A stretch of DNA of 64,000 nt, taken from contig OX419760.1 in the NCBI GenBank assembly GCA_948567375.1, forward strand, positions 36,332,001 through 36,396,000, given 5' to 3'. The translations under genes and the position numbers were made by a program. The notes beneath the pieces were generated by a model that worked only from the letters and a program-made list of their open reading frames with translations, searched no databases and was not told where the DNA came from. Shown in pieces: positions 47,940 to 56,654 of this stretch. The stretch's first letter is position 1; every line of letters begins with the position of its first letter. Source of the stretch: Lunularia cruciata (taxonomy: Eukaryota > Streptophyta > Marchantiopsida > Lunulariales > Lunulariaceae).

Positions 47940-49250
47940 CTCATTGCTTGGCAGTATCTAGTAGAGGGGATATGCCTATTGGAGTTGTTTGGTGGGATCA
48001 GCACCGGACTAGCTGCGGTATTACAGGCGGGTATCCGAGTATAGAGGTACTTGTATGTAGAGAGAGATGAGACTGCTAGGCGAGTCTCTCTACATCATGT
48101 GGCACACTTGGCCTATCGGTATCCGGAGTTATTACCGATGTCAGCAGTCAGAGGTTACCAGAAGGCCTTACCAGGAGACATTTCCTTACTGGGGGCGCAT
48201 GACCTAGAGAGACATGGGCATGTTCACTTGGTGATTTCTGGATGGCCATGTCAAGGACATACACGTGCGGGCCGCGGTTTGGGTCTTCAGGATCCTCGTT
48301 CTGGTGTGTTTTGGGAGATGTTACGGATACTACGACATCTCCAGGTTCATCAGTCTGTTTCTCCAGCTTACCTTTTGGAGAACGTTCCATTGATGGGTGA
48401 TTCTTGCACTAGAGTGGTGGCGAGTACACATCAGGTCCATTCATGGATGGGACCTGCTGTATTGTTAGATGCAGCCAGAGTGGGATCACGGGCTCATCGT
48501 CTTCGTCTTTGGTGGACAAACCTCTTACCCAGAGAGGTTCTACAGTGTGCTTATGATGGGATTCAGCGACTGGACCACATTCTTGTTGATGATATCTTGG
48601 ATGTTGGGCGTCAGTCTCAGACAGTGGTAGTGGCTGATAGGTCACCCATGGCAGTGGTGAACCTAGTTGGACAGCCTAGAGCTGCATTTCCCACACTCAT
48701 GAGTTTCCCAGGCTCTCATGCTTTTCGAGAGGGAGGACCTGGACTTGTTTGGGACTCACAGTTACAGCAGTTGGTGGAGCCCAATGCTGATGAGAGAGAG
48801 CGGGCGATGGGTTTTCGCACCGGTATTACCGCTGTTCCAGCAGTGTCAGAGGCATCCAGGCGTCAGGTGTTAGGTCAGGCTATGGACCTGAACTGTTTGA
48901 CCTGGATTGTGAGCCTTGGTTTGGCAGAGCAGCGTAGGATGCGCTTGATAGGCATCACCACTCGGACACTTGTGAGCCCTGTGCCTATCGAGACGATTCA
49001 GGCACATGCTGGGGGCGATGGACCGAGTGGACATGGTATTCTTGGGACACATCCAGTAGCTACTAGGGAGAGTGGTCTACTTGGAGTCCATCCAGGTGAG
49101 CGTGGGCTACTTGGATTACACCCTTGGTCCACATGGGATGCAGCCAGAGGACGTATGGAGCTTGCAGCCAGAGTGGAGGGAGTTTTTCACACAGAGGTTG
49201 GGACCTCTAGTGGTCGGGAGCATGACACCATTGCTCCCAAGGGCCCAGTA
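47940..49250 (+). CDS. DNMT3-like DNA (cytosine-5) methyltransferase domain
   Basis: The domain would transfer a methyl group from S-adenosylmethionine to cytosine in DNA. Motif I, L-L-E-L-F-G-G-I-S-T-G-L (47976-48011), binds the cofactor. Motif IV, G-W-P-C-Q-G (48240-48257), has the catalytic cysteine at 48249. Motif VI is L-E-N-V (48375-48386). Motif VIII, S-R-A-H-R-L-R-L-W-W, is near 48485-48515. E-R-E-R-A-M-G-F followed by R-R-Q-V-L-G-Q-A-M-D (about 48796-48890) fits motifs IX-X. The order I to X is unpermuted, as in DNMT3 and unlike plant DRM; the E-R-x-x-G-F and V-L-G-Q pattern also favours DNMT3. One TAG (48042) lies just after motif I and another (49251) after the domain. A C-terminal tail carries three G-[IL]-L-G-x-H-P repeats. 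It lies between protease and RT, in frame with both. Confidence 0.9.
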
Positions 49251-49253
49251 TAG

Positions 49254-50750
49254 CAGCCAGTCAGTACGTCTTCCACTCCTACTACAGTTATAGAGGATAC
49301 TTGGGAGCCAGATCTTGGACCCAAGCTTACTGGAGAGGAAAGACGGAGGGTTTGGAGGTTCTTGAGGAGTCACACGAGTTGTTTTGCCTTCAGTATGAAG
49401 GATTTGGGTGCTCTGAAGGGACTTGGTATACGGATTGAGCTGACTAGCGACACACCTGTTTTCCGACGTCCTTATCGATATAGTGAGATGGAGAGGACAT
49501 TGATTCAGAGCCGGAGTAGTGACCTTTTTGAGGCTGGTTTGGTGGAGATTTCACATGGAGAGTATGCATCAGCGACAGTGATGCCAGCCAAGAAGGATAT
49601 GCATGGCAACTATACAGATAGGCGGATGTGTGGAGATTACCGTCCTATCAACCGACAGACCAGGGCTGATTGGTATGCCATGCCTACACCGGAGGAGATT
49701 TTTGATGCGATTGGGCATGCAAAGGTCTTCAGTACTTTGGATCTTCGAGCAGGATATCATCAGTTGCCGATCAGGGAGGAAGATAAGTCCAAGACAGCAT
49801 TTTGGGCTATTGATCCTCACGGCAAGGATGTGTTATATCAGTGGAGATTCTTACCATTTGGGTTGAAGAATGCTCCTGCTGAGTTCCAGAGGGTCATGGA
49901 TAGGATCCTCGCTGGACTGGATTTTGCTCGGTGCTATATTGATGACATTTTGGTGTATAGCACTACTGTGGAGGAGCATGAGAGACAGTTGTTGGAGGTG
50001 TTTGAGAGGTTGAGATCTCATGGACTCAAATTACATCCTGGGAAGTGTAGGTTCTTCCATGAGCATGTTGAGTATTTGGGTCACACTATCTACCCCGGAG
50101 GACTTGGTGTTCAGCAGACCAAGGTGGAGGCTATTGCACGTATTCCTCGGCCTACGGATGTGAGCAGAGTGCGAGCATTCCTTGGGTTGGCAAACTTCTA
50201 TCGCCGCTATGTTAGAGGATTTAGTGCCATTGCCAAGGCCTTGACGAAGCTGACCAAGCTTACACAGGAGTGGTGTTGGGGAGATGAGCAGGAGAGAGCT
50301 TTTGTAGAGCTCAAGGAGAGGTTGACATCTGCTCCTATTTTGAGGAGACCAATCAGGGGACGACCATTTCAGGTTCACACTGATTGGAGTATGTTGGGGC
50401 TTGGAGCGGTGCTCACCCAACATGATGATGAGGAGAAGGAGTTTGTGGTGGCCTATGCTAGTCGCTCCAACAATTCAGCGGAGGTGAAGTATAGTTCATA
50501 TGAGGGAGGGTGCTTGGCAGCAGTTTGGGCAGTAGCACATTTCCGATGTTACCTATTTGGTAACCCCTTCACTCTCATCACTGATCATCAGCCGCTGAAG
50601 TGGTTGATGGAGTCCGACAAGCTTTCAGGGAAGCTTGCACGATGGGCTCTGATTTTACGGGAGTATGATTTCACGGTTGTTCACAGACCTGGAGTGGTGA
50701 ACCGTGATGCAGATGGGTTGAGTAGAAACCCATGTCCCAGCCAGCAGGAT
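49254..50750 (+). CDS. Reverse transcriptase and RNase H of the methyltransferase element
   Basis: The frame is open throughout. RT landmarks in order: G-L-V-E-I-S-H-G-E-Y-A-S-A and M-C-G-D-Y-R-P-I-N-R (about 49530-49655), F-S-T-L-D-L-R-A-G-Y-H-Q-L (about 49730-49770), L-P-F-G-L-K-N-A-P-A-E-F, and the catalytic Y-I-D-D at 49935-49946. RNase H follows with H-T-D-W-S-M-L-G-L-G-A-V-L, Y-S-S-Y-E-G-G-C-L-A and L-I-T-D-H-Q-P-L-K-W, and ends D-A-D-G-L-S-R near 50730. In the first RNase H motif tryptophan replaces the usual A or S after the aspartate. Otherwise all catalytic residues I can place are present. A TAG (50751) separates it from integrase. Confidence 0.9.
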
Positions 50751-50753
50751 TAG

Positions 50754-52226
50754 ACCGGAGCACGTTGGCATGGTGAGACAGATGAGGAGATGGTGCCAGG
50801 TTGGCATGCATCGGCCTTTCTATGTATATTTGCAGAGACATTGGTGGTATCTCTCTCAGCGCATACAGAAGGAGTTATTGAGGTCACAGATCCAGAGAGT
50901 GAAGATATTGGTACAGTTCAGCGAGACATTCATGATGATGTCTTAGTGATGGACTATCTTCGCACTGGTGTTGTGGGTGGCACAGTTGGGGCCAAGGAGA
51001 GAGACCGTGTTCTTCAGCGGGCCAGACGGTTCAAATTGGAGGGTAGACACCTTTTGCGTGTATGGGAGGATGGTAGAGTGCGAGTAGTACCACTTCCATC
51101 ACAGAGACCACAGTTGGTCCGTCATGCTCATGAGGAGCTAGGACATTTTGGAGTAAAGCGTACATATAGCTTACTCCAGAGTCATTATTGGTGGCGCGGT
51201 ATGCAGACCGAGGTACAGCAGTTTGTTGCCAGATGTGTGGTTTGTGACCAAGTTAGAGCATCATTCAATGCTCCTACGCCACAGTTACACCCATTACCTA
51301 TCATGGGATTGGGTTACCGTTGGAGTTTGGACTTCGCCGGACCTTTACCGCTGACTGTGAGACATCATCGGTATGTTTTGGTGATGGTGGAGCACTTCTC
51401 CAAGTGGATTGAGTTGGTGGCACTTCCTGACAAGTCTAGTGAAGGGACAGCTTACTCGTTCCTGGATCGAGTTCTTAGTCATTTTGGTGCACCAGCTGAG
51501 GTTTTGACTGATCAGGGTACAGAGTTCTTGGGAGAGTTTCAGGTCTTGTGTGACAAGGCTTTGATTGATCATCGTACTACATCCCGAGATCACCCTGAGG
51601 CAGATGGCTTAGCAGAGAGAGTGGTTCAGACGGTGAAGAGAGGATTGCGAAAGTATGGTTTGCAGAGAGGCCACTTGGGAGATTGGGATCTCCAGTTACC
51701 TTGGTTGGCCATGGGCTATCGGTTCAGCCGGCAAGCCTCCTTAGCATCCTTCTCTCCATACTTTCTACTCTATGGACGAGATCCAGATTTACCTGCAGCC
51801 ATTCGTCGAGATGCTACTGTAGTTTTGGACTTGGATGACCCTGATGTATGGATGAGCGCATGTTCTCAACGGGCAGAGATCTTTCGGAGGGTGATGCCGA
51901 TGGCCTTCGAGAACTTGGCGATTGCTCAGCATAGAGATACTTTACGCTATGCTACCATTCGAGGAGGAGGTTATAGACCCTCAATTCGTCGATTTCATCC
52001 AGGCGACTATGTATATCTACAGCAGACAGCACCGACAACACTTGATGTTTCTACAGGCCGCACTATCTTGAGAGTGCGCGAGGTTTTGCCATCTGGAGTC
52101 CTTGTGTTAGAAGGACGTGATGGTGTTGTTTGGAAGGATCATGTGCGCAATTGTGCGCCATGCCACCTTCCAAACATTGATGGTACTATGGACCCAAGCT
52201 TGGCACTTGTACATGCAGGCTTGAGG
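50754..52226 (+). CDS. Integrase of the methyltransferase element
   Basis: The zinc-binding part has H-E-E-L-G-H-F-G-V-K and C-V-V-C-D-Q (about 51130-51255, HHCC type). The catalytic core has L-D-F-A-G-P (first aspartate codon 51330), L-T-D-Q-G-T-E-F (second aspartate 51510) and G-L-A-E-R-V-V (glutamate 51615). That gives 34 residues between the last two, one fewer than the common 35. The C-terminal part has a G-D-Y-V-Y-L-Q-Q segment near 52000, as in the usual GPY/F region. It then ends in a PHD finger in place of the chromodomain found in plant chromoviruses. The integrase appears intact apart from the upstream TAG. Confidence 0.9.
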
Positions 52227-52367
52227 TGTATGTTATGTGGCTCTTCTGGTGGAGCTGCTACTATGTTAGTGTGTGATAGCTGTTCGAGAGGATGGCATAT
52301 GGCATGTATGACTCCTCCCCTCACGGTGGTTCCTCAAGGACAGTGGTTATGTCCTAGATGTACTTGA
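52227..52367 (+). CDS. C-terminal PHD finger fused to integrase
   Basis: The last 45 residues follow the C4HC3 pattern: C-M-L-C, then C-D-S-C, G-W-H, M-A-C and C-P-R-C, with the usual tryptophan before the final cysteine pair (Q-W-L-C). The frame ends in TGA (52365-52367). PHD fingers commonly read the histone H3 tail, often at lysine 4. By analogy with chromodomains on other integrases it may guide insertion or anchor the methyltransferase; that is inference. The same codon style as the rest of the polyprotein suggests it is long-resident, not a recent fusion. Confidence 0.88.
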   Translation, partial: CMLCGSSGGAATMLVCDSCSRGWHMACMTPPLTVVPQGQWLCPRCT

Positions 52368-52536
52368 CCTATAGCTAGTTCATTCTTTATATGGTATAGA
52401 TTGCAGACAGGCAACTAACGATGGGGCTCCATAGCACCCGGCCTCTTGATCTTTGCCCATTAGAGGGTATATCATATACTTAGAGTAGATGGCTATCTGG
52501 AGTTAGAGGGACCTAACCGCCAGCTAGGGGGGCGAT
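52368..52536 (+). other. 3' UTR and polypurine tract of the methyltransferase element
   Basis: Non-coding stretch after the TGA. It ends with CTAGGGGGGCGAT (52524-52536), a polypurine tract directly before TGTGGCAC, which marks where reverse transcription would place an LTR start. Confidence 0.75.
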
Positions 52537-52641
52537 TGTGGCACTTTAGAGTCTATGTATGACTTATGTGTGAGTTGTGCTTTTATAGTGTATGATGTTG
52601 ACAGCGATGTATGTTGTGTAGCGATGTATATACACACGACA
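52537..52641 (+). repeat. Segment B, first copy (105 bp)
   Basis: TGTGGCACTTTAGAG to ATACACACGACA. It is repeated at 53094-53198 with two differences. It is joined by GC to segment A, which creates the perfect palindrome GACAGCTGTC at 52638-52647. Confidence 0.9.
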
Positions 52642-52643
52642 GC

Positions 52644-53092
52644 TGTCACGCCATTTGTAGTTCCGCATCTAGATGCTCGGACACTGGAGTTCCAGTGATG
52701 GTAGTTAGAGTTATTCTAGCTGTTTCTCAGGGACTACTTTCCGACGATTAGATTTCGTGTTCGGGGTACTGACTTCACGGTGGGGCCCACCGTCACTTTG
52801 CACCATTTGCACCGTCGAGTGTGCCGTCAGCGGGACCGTTAGGGTTTCAGGGCTAGCTCAAGTCCAGGGGGTATAGTTTGGAAGTGAGCTCCAGAGAGCT
52901 CACTTCTCTGATGTTGAGCCTTCGAGTTCCTGGCTATGGTGGACAGAGGCCGGCGAGCGTCACCTGGATTCTCTATGCTTGAGTGGGTGTGGCTTGACTG
53001 TAATCAGTGCCCAATTGTTGGCAGTTTATAGAGTGACAGATCAAGTACTGATCTGAGTTGAGTTGAGTTGAGAATGTTAAGCAATCTGATTA
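52644..53092 (+). repeat. Right LTR segment A
   Basis: 449 bp, the partner of 43275-43723. At least three of the differences are CG on the left and CA on the right, the signature of methylated-CpG deamination. Confidence 0.9.
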
Positions 53093-53093
53093 T

Positions 53094-53198
53094 TGTGGCA
53101 CTTTAGAGTCTATGTATGACTTATGTGTGAGTTGTGCTTTTATAGTGTATGATGTTGACAGCGATGTATGTTGTGTAGCGATGTATATATGCACGACA
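53094..53198 (+). repeat. Segment B, second copy (105 bp) at the element end
   Basis: TGTGGCACTTTAGAG to ATGCACGACA. It follows segment A after a single T and is followed by the ATGT that also precedes the left end. Confidence 0.9.
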
Positions 53199-53975
53199 AT
53201 GTGTAATAGATATTAAAAAGATGATAAATAGTTTGATTGACCCTCTCTTCATGGTAGTTCATAAAGGATAATGTATTCAATGTACTTGACACTTTAACTA
53301 ATTCACTTTTTATGTTAAAATACTCCTAGCTTTATAAATTGTTGACAAGTGATTAGAAATGGGGTAAAATACTAGTTAATTCAGCCTTTATGGTAAAGCA
53401 CTCCTACTTTTGTAAATTTTTTACAAGTAATTAGCAATGGGATAAAATAGTAGTTAAATTCAGCCTTTATGTTAAAGCACTCCTACTTTTGTAAATTTTT
53501 TACAAGTAATTAGCAATGGGGTAAAATAGTAGTTAAATTTACTCTCTATGTTAAAACAGTCCTACCTTTGTAAATTGTTGACAAGTGATTAGCAATTGGC
53601 TAAAATAGTAGTTAAATTCAGCCTTTATGTTAAAGCACTCCTACTTTTGTAAATTTTTTACAAGTAATTAGCAATGGGGTAAAATAGTAGTTAAATTTAC
53701 TCTCTATGTTAAAACAGTCCTACCTTTGTAAATTGTTGACAAGTGATTAGCAATTGGCTAAAATAGTAGTTATATTCACTCTTTATGTTAAAACACTCCT
53801 ACTTTTGTAAATTGTTGACAAGTGATTAGCGATGGGGTAAAATTGCACGTGATTTCATGATCATTCTCCACTGTAGAGCATATCACATATCTCTTCTAAT
53901 CTAGATAGTCATCTAAAGTCGAAGAGACCTAAGAGTGTGACAATTTAGAGTTTTTTTGATTTTCTATATAAGTTA
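53199..53975 (+). pseudogene. Old decayed 3' end of the same element family
   Basis: From 53199 the sequence can be followed, word by word, against 52270-52560 of the young element: the end of the PHD finger, the shared GTACTTGAC around the stop, the 3' UTR ('attcactttttatg' against 'gttcattctttatatg'), 'gacctaa', and the LTR start TGTGACAATTTAGAG against TGTGGCACTTTAGAG. Most changes are G to A or C to T. The UTR part is expanded into a minisatellite. It can no longer encode protein. Confidence 0.75.
53300..53850. repeat. Minisatellite, about seven copies of a 79-bp unit
   Basis: The unit contains ACAAGTgATTAGCAATGGGG and 'ttatgttaaaacactcctac'. The GATTAGCAAT-like core recurs near 53350, 53428, 53507, 53585, 53665, 53744 and 53823. 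Two alternating subtypes (GGGGTAAAAT and TGGCTAAAAT) form a higher-order pair of about 158 bp. The unit is homologous to the 3' UTR of the adjacent element. Confidence 0.85.
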
Positions 53976-54469
53976 GATATACATGCAATACAACATACAT
54001 TTCACTCAGAGATACTCATCTACCAAATATATCCATAAAAAACATTTACAAGATCTTTTTTACCCCAGCAACTAACGATATCTTTAGAATACTTTTGTCA
54101 TTCCGTTTAGTTCAGTAGTAGCTTCTTATAGCATATTGATTACATTTTGCTAGTCAATTTTGATTTTCTATGTGACTTGGAGCTTTCCGCCACGCAGTAT
54201 GAATCATGCTACGTGCGGTAAGACTAACAGTGTAATGCATGCACGTAACACGCACTATGCACATGACATGTTAATAGACCACCACATCAGAAATATCCAC
54301 GAACTTATTAATATTTGAAACATTGTGGACCTCCGCTTGATTTATTCATAGAAAGTTGATTATGGTGGAATGGTAAACAGAATCTTTCCAATAACTCTTT
54401 TACCTCTTGAAGGCTGATCACAAAATATTTTTTACACGTTTGTACGAGTTCTTAACGGTTCTGAAGCCT
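53976..54469. other. Spacer without recognised feature
   Basis: AT-rich sequence with no gene, RNA or repeat that I can support. Confidence 0.4.
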
Positions 54470-55200
54470 TCTCAATGCCAAACGAGAAACTTGTTGGGGA
54501 AATTGCTCAATGATTCACCGGCCAATTGCGAAAGGTTCAGCGCATAAGTTTTGTCTCCAGTGTCTCTAGTGCAGCATAACTTTTCTTCTTGTGCCTGAAA
54601 ATTCCGGAAATCTTCAAGCGATTTCTGGCCTTCGGACGGCCTTGAGAGGAAATTCGACAAGTGGTGCGATGAATCTGAAGCCTTTTTGATAAAGATAGGA
54701 AGAAGGGTTGATAATTCTTCTTGCACCTGGAAATTTTGGAAATTACGGAAATCGTCAAGCCGTTTTTGGCCTTCGGCTTTTCGGACGGCCTTGAGAGAAC
54801 ACTCGAGAAGTGATGCGATGAGTCTGACGTCCGAAGCCCTCTTGAAATACGACGAAGAGGCTACCGCGTAGGAAAAACGAAGGATGGGAAGACCCCATCA
54901 AGCCGAACAAGGGAGAGACAAAAAAGGTAACATGGGGCTAAGCCCCAATAGAGCCCTCTTGAAATATAGGGAGAAAGCTCGATGCGATGCGTTACCGTTC
55001 ATGCGCTTCGCTATTTGCAGAGCTCAGGTGCCAAGCTGGTTGCGTTAATTGCTGGTTGACAAACACCGAAGAGTCTAAGGAAAGAGAGAAGGCGACTACG
55101 TGTGATAACAAGATGGATGGAAGACACCATCAAACCGAGCCCGGTAAAGACATAAGGGGGAAAGAGTCTAAGGTATATGTGGGCAAATCCCCGGCTTAAA
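54470..55200. repeat. Two diverged tandem duplications, unknown origin
   Basis: A unit of about 130 bp ('tggccttcggacggccttgagag..tcgacaagtg.tgcgatgaatctga') occurs at about 54585-54710 and 54715-54850, with a short third piece near 54945. A second block ('ggaagaccccatcaagccgaac..gggagagac') near 54885-54960 recurs near 55108-55190. The sequence is more G+C-rich than its surroundings. Small open frames exist on both strands but match nothing I know. Confidence 0.6.
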
Positions 55201-56654
55201 ATTTGGCGACCATGCTTTTGAATGTGGATGGGACTCAACTGAGACGATTTAAACTGAACGTACTCGTGATGAAAGGGATGCAATCTCATCGTAACAGCAT
55301 GTCTGTGAGAACTTTCCTCTCTCCATATAGTGTGCAAGTGTAAGCACAATATGCAATTTTGTTCCTTCTACCCCAGGATGTGGGTATGCTTCGTCAAACA
55401 TCCAAACCGCGCGGCCAGGTAGAACTGTTACCTGTACCAGGAGGACGCTGGAGATTGAAAAGCGAAGTTATCTGGCTAAGGTTTGATGCACGCACTGATT
55501 CTCAGCGGGTTTGGGCTACAGGTGACCAGGACGTTGCCCGGGTGGCTCTGGCTCTGGGGGGAGGTCCGAGCAAGTAAAACTCGGAGTACAGTTCAGAAGA
55601 AGCAGAAGTGTAAAGGTTACCAAGGGACTAGGAATGAAAACATTTTCCCCATCTGTGTATATCCATTGTCAAGAGAGAAGTTTCTTACCAGAAAAAAAAA
55701 AGGGTAAGGTGGACATAATTAAACAAGTATGAAGGAAAACATGTTTCGAGACAAATTGATTTTTTTTAAGGATTCAACCAGCACTAGCCTAAGTACAAAC
55801 TTCATTGTCCTCGTTTCAGAATATTTTTTCAGTAGCATGACAAAGGTTGAATGGAATCATAGTAGTGTTTGATATGATGCAGCTATCATCATTTCATTAC
55901 ATTTCACATTCCATTTAAGCATCTCCATATTTCAATTTTGAGTAATTCTACTTCTTTATAATAGGGTACTTTGGAGACGAGTTAATTAACAAATACTTTA
56001 ACTGTCCGCAATGCCACGTTAGCAAAATGAGCGTACGAGGATATTATGGCCTTATAAGGGTACCAGGCGGGCTAACCATAAATAAGGCTATCCCCTCAAA
56101 CTCCTCAAGCATCGCGGGGTAAGCGGCAGCTTTGGACATCTGATTCATCGAGAAAAGCTATCGCACTCCATCTGGTTGATAACGAGGTCAAAGATTGTAT
56201 CCGGTCTACAGCCCATCTTTTCTCACTTTTCCTGTTAGTGCTTTTTCCAAAGCATCGGTTTGGTTTGGTTTCTTTTCTTCTTCTTTTTTGGTCTAACAGT
56301 CCCCATGGAGGCCTTTGTTTTGTTGGACAGTATTTTGGTTTTATGGTGTCAGACAAAACACGCGATCAGGATCCTTATTTATCCTCAGTTTGGAGCCTGG
56401 ACCGACAAAGTTGATTCAAAATGATGATTTGATTTTGACGACTCCCACTTAGTTTAACTTGGCCCGGTGAGGCTCCGCAACCGGGACAAATATTAGGGAT
56501 CCTGAAAATCACCTTGAAAGGATGACCAAGGATGACCGGAACGTCTCAGTTATTTTCGTCAAGAAAAAGGTTAGATTAAAATAAACGATTCCTGATCTAT
56601 GAGAATTATTTCACCATTCATGAAACTATATGATGTACTCCGAAGTGCTTCGAA
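55201..56654. other. Intergenic sequence, no gene recognised
   Basis: Short open stretches on both strands show no recognisable family. A pyrimidine-rich tract lies near 56270-56290. Confidence 0.4.

Larger units (their letters stand above)
43275..53198 (+). mobile_element. Ty3/gypsy retrotransposon carrying a DNMT3-like methyltransferase and a PHD finger
   Basis: The element is 9.9 kb. It begins TGTCACGCC and ends GCACGACA, bounded by ATGT at 43271-43274 and again at 53199-53202 (four bases; Ty3/gypsy usually makes five). Order: LTR segment A, leader, gag, protease, cytosine methyltransferase, reverse transcriptase, RNase H, integrase, PHD finger, polypurine tract, segments B, A, B. All coding parts lie in one frame with no frameshift and six TAG stops. 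The two A segments (449 bp each) differ at about five sites, so insertion is recent relative to everything around it. Its G+C content is clearly higher than its flanks. Capture of cytosine methyltransferases by retrotransposons is known from a charophyte alga and dinoflagellates; I am not aware of a described seed-plant case. Confidence 0.92.

Noticed and set aside
47940-49250. Methyltransferase domain as plant DRM or bacterial-type enzyme
   Set aside because: DRM has permuted motifs, whereas the order here is I to X. Bacterial contamination is excluded by the same-frame fusion to gypsy protease and RT.
46671-50753. Programmed TAG readthrough at all six stops
   Set aside because: The six following contexts differ (cct, aga, cag, agg, cag, acc) and none is a strong known readthrough signal, so mutation of CAG is simpler. 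Single readthrough at one site cannot be excluded.
43271-53202. ATGT on both sides as firm proof of integrase-made ends
   Set aside because: Four bases can match by chance and Ty3/gypsy usually makes five. It is used as supporting evidence only, together with TG...CA ends.
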